A stretch of DNA of 64,000 nucleotides, from contig MU400515.1 in NCBI GenBank assembly GCA_022578965.1, positions 434,001 through 498,000 of the forward strand, in the 5' to 3' direction. Within the stretch, counting starts at the first letter, position 1. Every line of letters begins with the position of its first letter. The stretch comes from Xylaria sp. FL1777. Lineage: Eukaryota; Ascomycota; Sordariomycetes; Xylariales; Xylariaceae. Made by a program: the position numbers and the translations under genes. The notes below the pieces were generated by a model. That model did no database searches, was not told the origin of the DNA, and saw nothing but the letters and a program-made list of their open reading frames with translations. Shown here piece by piece: positions 1-10,689 of this stretch.

Positions 1-1320
1 ACGCCGAGTCAGCTGGACTGGGGAGGCTTATGGACGGAAGAATAGGACGTGGAGTATTCTCCACGGATGCGTTAGAGCTGATGGACGACCTCGGCTCAGC
101 AGCCCTGGGCGGCTTAGCGGAAATGTGAGTATAAGAGGTGGAGAGCCTTTTATTTTCAGCTTCAGGCTGCTCGTAAGGTGGATAGGTAGGGCCGGAATAA
201 TTCGGTGATGGAGGAGGTAAGTTTACACTTTGGCCTTGAGGGAAGGCGGTTTGTGCAGGGGATACCGGAGTAGATTGCGGGTTCGAGGCACTTATAGGCC
301 CATATGATGGCTGCGCAAAACTATTTGTCGATTGTCCAAAGTTGAGCATAGCGCCTGAAGATTTGCTCGCCTGGTATGTCGGTGGAGGCGGTGCAGTAGC
401 ATATTCAACGTTAGAAGGCCGTCTATCAGGAAAAGCCGTTCGATCCATACTCGAATTGCTCATAGAACGAGCCCGGTATCCCTCAGGTGTCTGTGTTCCC
501 CGACGTTTCGCATACTCTTCCTCGGCGTTGTTGTTATACTCATCGCCGCCAGAAGGTTTCGTGTTCGTCTCACGTCTTCTCATACGGACATCACGCCTAA
601 TACGTACACGACAACCCTGTTCGGCGACAGTCCGACTAAGAGTAGTACTCTCAGTAAGACCTGGGAACTTTTTGGCACTAAACACTGTGAAGTCGGCCGA
701 TCTCAGGTCCATCCTATGACAAGCATCCGTCGGAAGCTGCACGGTACCTGCCTCAGGTTCCGGAGCGTCCCTATCGAGGTCTCCTTCATTTTTTATCAAC
801 TCATAAAGGCTGAACACCAAACGATATCGGCCCTCGTGCCGGACGGAGAGATCTGGGAACAGGAAATAGCCGGCAGGATCAGGTCGGTCGAGATAGCAGC
901 ATCCAGAAACCGGGAATCCTGTCAAAACGGGAGGCGACGTGGCTGCAGGGGTTTGTACCCTTCCATGAGCCATCGGACGTGCGTGTTCGAGGGAGGCATA
1001 ACAGAAAAAATCCACGTTATAGTCGAAGGTAATGTCCCTGGCTCCTTCAAAGTTCTCTCCTTCCAGTACCCTTAAGATAACGACCGGGGGAGGATCCACG
1101 GGACGACGATCGGCAGAGGCTACAACACATGTTAAAACTCATATGCAGTTTTCAATCGGGAGGGAAACTACAAACATTTGGGCCCTGAACCACAGGCTCG
1201 AGCACGCTCGGGTTGCTGGAGAACCTCGAGCTGATACCATAATTGCCTCCCATCCTTAGTAATCCGGCGTTCGCGAGCAAATGGCTGCGATTTGCCCAGC
1301 CGCGATTCTGGGGCAGCCAT
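1..1320 (-). CDS. veA: Velvet-domain regulator VeA (partial; 3' end lies off the left edge)
   Basis: VeA is a nuclear velvet-family protein that, with VelB and the methyltransferase LaeA, links light to sexual/asexual development and secondary metabolism. Exon 1 ends at 1176, a 56-bp intron covers 1120-1175, and exon 2 runs from 1119 to the window edge with no stop in the stretches I read. The velvet domain is plain: [29 protein letters not shown], a split Ser at the intron, [59 protein letters not shown] and [17 protein letters not shown] low-complexity Pro/Ser-rich tail follows, as is usual in VeA. The frame is open upstream to another ATG at 1437, which would add 39 residues. I prefer the ATG at 1320 because it gives MAAPES about 18 residues before the velvet domain, like VeA of other Sordariomycetes. 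VelB and VosA are less likely because of the long Pro-rich tail. The C-terminal end, including any PEST region, is outside the window. Confidence 0.92.
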
Positions 1321-2250
1321 CATGCTGGCTAAATTAGAGTCGGGCTGTAATGGTAGAGGTATTGTTAACTTGAGGTTCCTGCTTCTCGGATACAAATCAT
1401 CACGATAGAAAGTATGGGGGGAGTATGTTGCCGCCATCCTGACATGGACCCGCCTGCTTGGACTTCAAGTATGCATATACGTATCTCCGCCCCAAAAAAA
1501 GGAAATGTGTGGCATATATGGCCTCAGTGAACAAAGTGAATCCTTACTTGTATAGAGAGCATGTTGATTGTCTTTTAAGAATTACAGAGAATTACAACCA
1601 AGCTGTCGTCGCGTTGCAGATCCCACCAGGTTGGACTTGGGGGTCTGGGTACAGGAGTCCAAGTCGGCGGGACAGGGAAGAATTGAGCTGCGAGATGATA
1701 AAAGATGAGACGGTGAAAGGCAAATTGAAGAAACAAGCAGGCACTCCTCTCAAGAGGACACCGTTGCGTTGGGTCGGAGTCGAAGTTTGTTCGGTGGCGG
1801 GCACCCAGAAGGCCGGCTTTTGGCGTTGGAGAGCTGACTCGGTGCAGTTGACGCGATTCGCAGCTAGGCAACCTTAACACATTCCCGGGTCGAGGGAAGA
1901 TACATCAGACGAAGTGAAACCAGAAGCGAACGTTCAAGGACTCGACGAGTTGGGCATTGAGGGACAGGCGCAGTGCCGTGCAAAGGAATGGTGAAAACGA
2001 GCCGGAGGCGGAACAAGACAGCCAGACAGCCACAAAAGCCTCAGACCATTTGCGAAAAGGGCGAAAGGACGGAAGTGAAGTTATGAGACGAGACACCAGC
2101 GTGAGCGAGAGGATGAGGGAGGGGACAAGAGAGTCCTTAGTCGCAGCAAAAGCGGGCTGGGACGCACATGGATGGGCCTGATTGATTGATGACTCTGGTT
2201 TCTGGAACAAGTAGTCCGCGCTAGCAGCAGTCGAGCGCATACTGTACGCT

Positions 2251-2299
2251 ACACCACGCTACTGCGTACACCACACTACACCACACTACACCACACTAC
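2251..2299. repeat. Imperfect 10-bp tandem repeat
   Basis: About three clean copies of ACACCACACT from 2268 to 2299, preceded by a diverged copy near 2251. It lies in the gene-free region about 0.8-0.9 kb upstream of the veA coding start. Confidence 0.8.
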
Positions 2300-5200
2300 T
2301 GGAGCGGACATTATAGCGGACTGCACTACTGCGTAGGCAAGTTAGACATTCATTAGCGCTAGTACCATAGTGGCGTAGCGTATTTGGCCTCTGGCAGGGG
2401 TGGAAGCACTCCCGGGGCCATAGCTCAGCAAGCAAATGGCAAAATGGAATAATTAACGCAGCTCGCTTAACACCAACATATTTATATCCTTACGCAGTAT
2501 AACACTCATTACGGCAAGGGAAAACACTAAAGAAAGCAATAAAAGACAATGTAAAAGGTATCCTTCTAGCTCACCTCTCTCTTACCCACAATCCGGATAT
2601 CTTCTCTGAGAAGCTCGAGGTAAGACATCGTGTTGCAGTGGGCTACTGTCACCTACCTATCGCTGGTATGTAGTATAGCTACGTAGTAGTGTATATACTT
2701 ACTTACACATACCTACCTCGACTCCAGCTATCTTAGCTATCTTACCTCACCCCAGTGGACCCAGCTAGACGTCCTTGGGGCACTCTGGGGGAGGGTGGAT
2801 GCGACAGTGCGAAGGAAAAACACAGCGTCGGTAGCCTGTCAACCCTGTCCGCGTATGTACCTACTGCTGCACTAAATGAGATAAGCATGATTGGTCGCAT
2901 AGGCCAACGCGGGCGGAGCCTTACTGTGGGACTCGTTAGTACCGTCTTCTTCACAACGATTCGGTCCTGTTTGCCTGGTGTCTGGTCTTCGCCACTTTCC
3001 AGTGGTAATTGACCCGCTCTCTCGCATTTCTTAGCAAGCTTAATCTCCTTGGCATCTTGGGTCGCCTCCCATGTCATAATGGGCCAGAGCTGGCGAGCGA
3101 GGTACCACCCTGTACAGTGTACCCGACCCGAGGGCGGCTTGCACTGTGGTAGCGCAATGGAATGGCGTCCCTCCATGTACATTCCCAGTGGAACTACATG
3201 TAACACATGGCTGCTGTACAAGGGCTCACAGGAAGGGAACCCCCCGACTGGGCGGTTCAGAGTGTGATCCCACCGACGTGGATTCAGGGCATCGGTCCAA
3301 GCTCGCTGTTCCAGTCAACAGGTGCCTTGCCTCCTTGCTGCGTATTCGACTACCTACACCACAGTACCGGTATCTCGGTGCCGCCTCCTACTGATTGATT
3401 GTGCGTGTATTACATGTACCTACCTACAAATAGATACGCACGCATCTTTACTTACGCAGTATCAATGGAATCACCACATCACTATGTAGGACAGTATCAA
3501 AAGCAAACCTAGGCTGTCAATTAGTACATACACCGTCACTTCATATTGCGACTGTGGCAATCATGGTGGTAGTGCCGATAAGCGATACTGAAAAAAGCAT
3601 CATTTGTTCCTCATAATGTTGTAGGAATCGAAAGCATCTAGTGTAAACCTACTACGTGATAGTGTGGAAGTGGCTATCACACTACTAGTATAGTATACTT
3701 TAGTAAGTACAGTGGAACAGTACCTACAGATGAAAAAATGGGGGTAAATTAGCTCGGATTCCAGTTTTCTGCTGTCCGTTTCTGTCCTCGCCCACCGAGA
3801 GTTCGAACCACATAAAAACACGCTTGCCATGGGGCCCTTGACGGGTAGAACCGAGTCTTCGGGGCGCGTCATTTACCCAGCATTTCTATTTAGGTGTTGC
3901 CCCCGTCTCTGCCCCGTCGTACACTACGCTCGCTGTCTGGCCACTACCGGTACTGTGCCCCCATTACCCGTTATTTCGTTCATCCTCCTTTTCATAATCA
4001 GGTTCTCTCAACTGGACTGTGGTGATCTAGTCTCCTTTGCTGTTAGTGCATGCTACGTTGCTATGCACCATGCACCTGTGCAAACAACAATCGAAATAGC
4101 GGAAGCAGGGAATCCTTCTCACAATGATGAATACATATTTTGCCCCAAGTTTCGTCATTATCTATTACGCTAGGTACCGGTATCCCAACTGTTCGCAAGT
4201 TGCCACAGGAATGCATGCACCGCCTCATCCAGCTTCTCGGGGGCTTCATTATAATTAGGTAGTTGCAAATAAAAATGGCCCTCGACCCGACCTGTCGGGT
4301 GTGCCATACAATCCATTCCACTCCTGTAGCTACACTGCACTCACTCATTTCCACCGCTGTTTGAAAACAAATGACCTCTCCCCTTGGGTGGCTTGTACAA
4401 TCTGGCCACGTTAGTAGAGACTGAGCAATCAATACGGGGCGACAAACATCAGGCCACAATAATAAAGTTTATTCACTAATACTCCAATTGGGGAGGGGGG
4501 AACCGTTGAACTACCGGTGTTAGAGGGGTGGCATTTTGCTGTGCCATACACTAGTGTGGTGGTGTACGCAGGATAATAGGTGGTGTATGTAGGTATTCGC
4601 ATTAGGTACGGTATTCGCATATTCGCATCAAAGGCCGGAATCAAAGCACGAGCAACATCGCTCCGATTCGGTAATCTCTTGGACCCCCCAGCGCCCGACC
4701 CCGGTCCCTCATCGGTCTGACAGTGATAGATCTCACAGATCCCAACGGGCAATATTTGTGCAATACCTTACACTGCAGTCCAGTACAGTACAATACAGTA
4801 CATTGTGGTGTAGCGTAAGCAAGCTACGCAGTACACACACACAGGGCAAGGTGGGCAAAGCATGCAGACGCAGGCAAAACGGGCAAAATCGAGAAGCAGG
4901 CTTCGTATGGAAGAACCCCTGTATGTACAGATTGTCGTCAAGGGGGGGTGTAAGAACTTTTTTTTACTTTCCTGTTCGAGGTCTGTACCTGATAGGGGGA
5001 TTCAGCGAGCCAATCCGCCCGCGCCCACCCACATTCGTCCGCTCGGAACGAAGTGGCCAGTGATGGGCGAGCCCATGAGTATGGAAGCACCGTGTTGTCA
5101 CAGTGTCATGCATGATGCAACCAGTACGACCATCCCATGATCCGACTGCGCTTTCTCGAATGCTGGTTCTCACTATTTCCCGTCAAATCATCCAGATCTG

Positions 5201-7118
5201 CTAGGTCACTCGGCAGTCGGGTCAGAGCCCAGGTGGTGGTCATACGCAGTATATTGTCTCGCCCTCCTCACAAACAAAATGCCACAGGTGTGTCTAACAC
5301 AGTCACGTCAGCGTGTCATGCCTCGCCTGGTCTCTCAATTTCATGAATAGCCACACCGATGGTGGATGACTGATGGCTGATGACTGATGATGGCCAGAGG
5401 GACTGTATGTGTCACCCGATATACGCCGCCAGAAGGATTGGCTGGCGCTTCCAACATGTGTAATACGTGCATGCTAACATAACAACCTGGCAGCACGGTC
5501 CTTTTCACTCCCGAAACCTGGTAATTGTAACACGCCTCGGCTGAATTATCTTGTTGCCTAGGTACGTACAGTACTTATTGTGCTCCCGCAAGTGGGCGCT
5601 TGAGCCAGACTCAGGCTCTGACACTAACACGTAGTCCCAACCCATCGGATCCCTCACATCAATTTATTCATTCCCTGGGGCATGGGGTCAGACATCTACT
5701 ATACAGATTCGACTGCCGCATGGGTACTAAGCAGTAGATTAGCGCCCCCATTCAACATCACGAGCCCTCACCCGAGCCCTTGGCGTTCGCAATGAAATCT
5801 ACTATCTTAGTCTATCCTCATATACTAAAACTACGGGTAGCTGTGTCCGTTTCCCATGTGTGTGCACTAGTGTACTCTACCTATTTTACCCGTCTCACGT
5901 TGAATGAAGGGCAATTAGAATCCACCTCTACTTAATCTATTAGAACGCTAAATACCTCTCATCCTCCAAGTATAAGCTTATTTACCCTATTGCTCCACGT
6001 CCCTCAGGAATGAGCTAGCTACTTAGCGAACTCCATGTAGCGCTGGCAGGAATCGCACCCAACTCACTACGCATATACCTACGTGTACTACTCCGTACTA
6101 GTAGTGTAGAAAGCTCACTTCCAATATCTACTTCGTAGGTAATCTCTAATGCACTTGACAAATTGACTTCAATTGTAGTGTAAACCGCTTTAGCTCTGCC
6201 ATTTATATTTGCCCAGTAACGTGTCTATTCCTGGCTAGTCATCAATCAATCAATCAAGATACGATCTATCAGATCAACATACTGTGCTCAGTTACGAATT
6301 TCTTGATATGGAGAATATCAGGTTTGCGCTGTCATTCTATAACACCACTACTGAGTACCCAAAGTGGATACTGAGATGCACCATTGCTGGAACTACACTA
6401 GCTGTCTAATGCGGCGCCCGTGCGTTCTTCCCTGGGGAATGAAATTGTACCCGTTCCAGTCTTAGCGTCTAGATAGATAGTTTACTAAGACAGAATTCCA
6501 CGTCACCTCATGAGACCATTGCGATCAAAGTCCCTAAATCCTCATCTAGGAAACGTGACTAGAAGCTATCTATGAAATGTGTTAGCCTCCCTTTTTTTGA
6601 AGCTCGCGGATTGCGATGTCTATCGACACAATGTCTCAAGCATGGCAATGCCAGGAATAATAGTCTTCGCCAACGTGGCACGGCAAGCCCTACGAGCAAA
6701 TAAGGTCCTTGCCTGGATGGTATGATATGGTCGGTCCATGGTTCATGCTGGTATCGCACGTAAGGAAGTCGTTTGCCGAACTTGACCGTAGAAGCGACCA
6801 GTTGATGCGATCGATGCTCACAATGTATACTAGATACTCGATGAGGTCGCAGACGTCTCGGATCGTGACTCTCATTCCCTAGTCCCTATGCATGAGGAGG
6901 GGGGGAGGTCAGGGGAGGAGATGCGACTACACTATGCTTAAGGTCGGGATCTGTCCAGATCTACTCGTTTCCAATGCGATCGATCTTGCATCTCCTCGAC
7001 GTGAAGGAGCTATCATATAGATTAGGCAGTAGAAATAGCGCTAGTAGTGTATGGCAAATCAGATCTCGAGAGGACGTTGTAATCTCGACAAGTCGCACGT
7101 GCAGATGTCATTGTTTCC

Positions 7119-7185
7119 TCATATTTTTTTTATCTTTTTTTTTCCCCGGAACATACATACATACATACATACATACATACATACA
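7119..7185. repeat. Poly-T stretches followed by a CATA microsatellite
   Basis: Two runs of T lie at 7125-7144, then about eight to nine copies of the tetramer CATA at 7151-7185. It is intergenic. Confidence 0.9.
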
Positions 7186-7348
7186 CTAGGCACTGCACAG
7201 AAAAAAGCCACGCCGTTTTCTCGTGGGACCTACCGTAGTCCAGCTACCCGTGCCGATGAAATGAAACACGACCCGGAAGCGTGCATGAGCGCCAGTGATA
7301 ATGCGAGTCTCACAAGTGATCTCCCGTTCTCCCGTCCTCCCTCCCCGC

Positions 7349-7376
7349 CATCCCATCCCATCCCATCCCATCCCAT
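7349..7376. repeat. CATCC pentanucleotide repeat
   Basis: Five consecutive copies of CATCC followed by degenerate copies, inside a C-rich pyrimidine tract. It is intergenic. Confidence 0.85.
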
Positions 7377-8000
7377 GCCTATCCCATCCATTCACCCATT
7401 TGCACCCCATTCCCATCATCCATGCTAACCTACTGTAGGTAAGTCTAGTCTCCCAATTCCTCGTGAGGGAGGGAGGTTGGCTCACAACTGACAAGTCATA
7501 TCATCTGCCGCCAAGCCCACGACTCTGAAACGAACCCGCCCCTATGCACGTGTGAATTTCATGGCAGACTACCGTAGACTAGGTAGACTGGATCTCTACC
7601 ACGAGACCGACGGACTGAACCCACCTCCACAGACATGTGGCTGATGTAGGTACTGTAGGTACAGTAGTAGTTAGTCAGTAGTTCTACCTACCTCAGTAGT
7701 GGAATGGGATGGATGATGGGGATCGGGAGGCTGCCTCGACGTCTTTTTGCAGGATCGATGGAAACCGGGGGTATTTGCAGAATGGCGTCGTAGTACCGCA
7801 TCTCAGGATACCTACTTATGCTACGCTACTACTACCTATGTAATGCAATTCCAGTGGCGTTGGTGAGCCCGCCGCCGCCGCCGTCGTCTGAAATTCTTCG
7901 AGTTTCACAGATTCCCTCACCGTGGTGGGAAGACCCGGTTTCCCGCCACCCTCTCTCTTTCGCCCTCTCTCTCCTTCTCTCGTGCTTCGAGGGTGAAAAT

Positions 8001-8062
8001 TGTGTGTGTCTGTGTCTGTGTCTGTGCCTGTGTCTGTATGCGTGTGTGCGTGTGTGCGTGTG
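8001..8062. repeat. TGTGTC / GTGTGC-type microsatellite
   Basis: An imperfect run of TGTGTC hexamers passes into TGCGTG units. It is intergenic. Frames crossing it give low-complexity CLCLCL or THTDTD peptides, which explains spurious open frames here. Confidence 0.85.
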
Positions 8063-8544
8063 CTACCTGTCAACTGGTGTGACCTACCCACCTATGTCAT
8101 TATCTCGTAAGTAGCGTAATTACTCCGCTGCAGAGAAATCCCCCATCCACCTTACACAGGTAGCTGGTTAGTTCGTTTCATCGTCCATACTGTATAGTAC
8201 CTATCTATGTACAGCGCAGCATTCGATGGGGATAGACACCAGCCGCCTCGCGGCATCTGTACCATTGCTCTGGATCCCGTGGTTCAACGAGACAGGTTCC
8301 ACTCGAGAGACGACCTGGTTTTACCTCCCCCCTCGAGGAGAGGAAGGCGGTGTGATAGGTAAGTAAGTAACGAGATGAAGGAATGGGGGGAGGGTCTGTG
8401 TCTGTTACACGGACGAGAGAGCCAGCCATATCGCGAGTGCGGTAACGTCGTCTTCGAGTCCCGAGGGCTTGGATACGTAGCGAAGACAACCGATCCCTAC
8501 CGAGCCCAAACACCGAGAGATACCGCGCCCCTCCCCCATTAGAA

Positions 8545-8545
8545 G

Positions 8546-8589
<44 letters not shown>

Positions 8590-8647
8590 TCAGTAAGTAG
8601 GTACTGTGCTGCATTGCATTGTATTGTGTTGTATTGTATTGTACTGT
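8545..8647. repeat. GCAG tetramer array followed by a TTGTA-like pentamer array
   Basis: About eleven copies of GCAG cover 8545-8589, then a short spacer and an imperfect TTGTA/TTGCA pentamer run at 8611-8647. It is intergenic. Confidence 0.9.
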
Positions 8648-9448
8648 CGCACGGGACGGTGTTCGGTATCGCATGTTCGACAAACGGGTTTTTTTTCCAA
8701 TGACCAACAACAATAACACCCGCCCTGCATCATCTTAGCACGCAGAGGTAGCGCGGGTAATACACGAGCACGTCTTTACTACGGCATCGGAGGAAATGCT
8801 CGCAAACAATACTTCGTGTGATACAGAATACGCTTCTGAGGTTGCGCTCAGGTTACATGGTACAGTACCCTCCTGTCGGGCCTTTGCCAGCAAGATTAAA
8901 CAGAGAAAGTGCTCACGGCCCTCTCGGCTGCATCCGTCGGGCTCTGATAATCTAGACTCGGTAGACATTCCCACTTCCCAATGGTTGAATTACCGAGAGT
9001 GAGCTATGCGTGGGCTTGGGTTTGTCAAACGCCTTACGCGCGATCCGGTGTGTCGGTATGGATATTATACAACTTACCTGGCGGTCAAGACTATTCTACT
9101 ATGCGATCGAGATCCTTTGCCGCTCGAGATGATCTTCTTGTTTGCTAGTTTGATATTGGCTTCACTTAGCGACAGTTATCGAACATTAAGGCATAATCTC
9201 ACAACGATTGCGGGTTTAGGGGGGGAGGGTTGTTGGGGGGCTAACGTAACAGACATTGAGTTTTCAGTCACTGGGTGAGCATTTGATGTTATTGGGCAAT
9301 TCTGTATTCCGGAGTCTACTCGTTATACAATATCGTTAAGGGGCCAAGTTGCGTTCGGTGACATCTCACTATATAGACTGTACTTGAATGATAAAAATTG
9401 AGACAGCGTCAGAGTAATAGATCTATATTCTTCTCTAATTGGTATTTC

Positions 9449-9595
9449 TCAGGGTGCCAGCGTTTGATGACCATGAACAGTAGGCGATAAGACGGGATCT
9501 ATCTCCACGGCTTTCCTGGCCCGCTCGAGTATCAGAATATTCCGGGCCTCTCCAACTGTCATTCTCTCATAGGCAGATACCGATTTCTTTGCCAT
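9449..9595 (-). CDS. Possible 48-residue small protein or gene fragment
   Basis: A 48-codon frame starts MAKKSVSAYERMTVGEA and ends at a TGA at 9449. The peptide is charged and lacks low complexity, unlike the chance frames around it, and the DNA looks more GC-balanced than its flanks. I recognise no domain and see no splice continuation that adds conserved sequence. It may be a genuine small protein, the start of a decayed gene, or chance. Confidence 0.25.
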   Translation of the reverse strand: MAKKSVSAYERMTVGEARNILILERARKAVEIDPVLSPTVHGHQTLAP

Positions 9596-10200
9596 CGTTT
9601 CCTTGGTTGAGTTTCACATTCATTTCAAAGACAAATCTTCGCTCTCAGGCTTACTATAGGACCTTTATACTGCTCCTATCTATCTCCAAGCTTAGCCTTT
9701 GATGGCGTTTAGTTACCGCTCTTGCTATATACAAGAAAGGACATCACTATAGCTGAAGTGGGTGCTCGGGGTTCTATCTGAGAGACTTTAATACTATTAT
9801 CATTTTACCATACACATATCTAATAACAGCCAGCTGATGTAGACAAACTATTTTACATAAAAGTTGGGATTACTGGAAGCCTGGTGTTCTGCTTCTCATG
9901 CTATATGAAATGTTTCGAATAAGATCTGGCTCTCGTTAGACGTCCCCAAAACCAATGTGTAATAGGAGCCTGATGAGGAGCATCCCTAAAGAGTCACCGG
10001 CTTTCAAAGTGTGGCTACTAGAGACTAATCAGGGTTATTGAAATGGAGGGCTCACATCCGAGGAAACGTACCCTGAAGACTTCAGATAGTTAGCTCAATT
10101 ATTGTTTGAATTAAGACCCATCCAAGAAATAAGCGACGCTAGCAGGACGTTCAATATCCTCTGAATCAACCCAACTCGGCAGCGCCGCAGCGGAATGATT

Positions 10201-10689
10201 CTAATGGGTAGCTGATCTCGATCGTGAAGTAGGGACGACATTCCGTGCGTACACAACCGGGGCAACAGGGGTATTATAGCCGTAGTACGGGCTAGGACGC
10301 ATCTCGGGCTCTTCCCGGATATCGAATTGCGGCATCGGCAACCCGTGGTCGGCACCGCAGAACCAAGCCTCCTCGTCCTTGCGCAGCCTCTTCTTCCTGG
10401 AGACGCTCGTCTTGTGGCGTCGCCCGCGGTCCAGGATCTGCCGCCAGCAGTGCGCGAACACGCAGATCACCGTCGTCCCGATGATCACGGCGCTCACGGC
10501 TACCCCCATCGCCGTTGCGAAGTCCCTGGTGAAGTTCACAGCTTGTCTTGCCGGTGTATCGCGCGTCGACGTGGTGACGTGTGCGGGGATGGCGTACGCG
10601 TACGAGGGATAAATAAAGATAGACATGAAGAGGGAAAGAAATAGGGGATTGAGCCCCCGAGGGCTCGATGTCTGTCTTCGTGCTGACAT
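10201..10689 (-). CDS. Small hypothetical secreted or membrane protein with one TM segment
   Basis: A single-exon frame of 162 aa. Residues about 14-33 form a signal peptide or signal anchor (LFLSLFMSIFIYPSYAYA). Residues about 59-82 form a strong membrane segment (MGVAVSAVIIGTTVICVFAH). A basic stretch (RGRRHKTSVSRKKRLRK) follows, placing the C-terminal half in the cytosol by the positive-inside rule. The tail is Pro/Tyr-rich (SPYYGYNTPVAPVVYAR). This is the common fungal layout of a short ectodomain, one TM and a cytosolic tail. I do not recognise a family. Good coding texture compared with the surrounding AT-richer DNA supports reality. The nearest neighbour genes are kilobases away. Confidence 0.65.
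   Translation of the reverse strand: MSARRQTSSPRGLNPLFLSLFMSIFIYPSYAYAIPAHVTTSTRDTPARQAVNFTRDFATAMGVAVSAVIIGTTVICVFAHCWRQILDRGRRHKTSVSRKKRLRKDEEAWFCGADHGLPMPQFDIREEPEMRPSPYYGYNTPVAPVVYARNVVPTSRSRSATH

Larger units (their letters stand above)
1438..10200. other. Long gene-poor region upstream of veA
   Basis: About 8.8 kb without a convincing protein-coding gene. Open frames here are short, overlap on both strands and show no recognisable domain or plausible spliced extension. The region holds the veA promoter and probably a long veA leader, several microsatellites listed separately, and many dispersed TACCTA/TAGGTA-type motifs. A 48-codon frame at 9449-9595 is listed on its own. Confidence 0.6.

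Noticed and set aside
1458..1877. 139-codon frame upstream of veA
   Set aside because: No recognisable domain, antisense frames are equally long, and it lies where the veA leader is expected.
2742..3221. 159-codon minus-strand frame
   Set aside because: Composition is arbitrary, several overlapping frames are open on both strands, and no homology is recognised.
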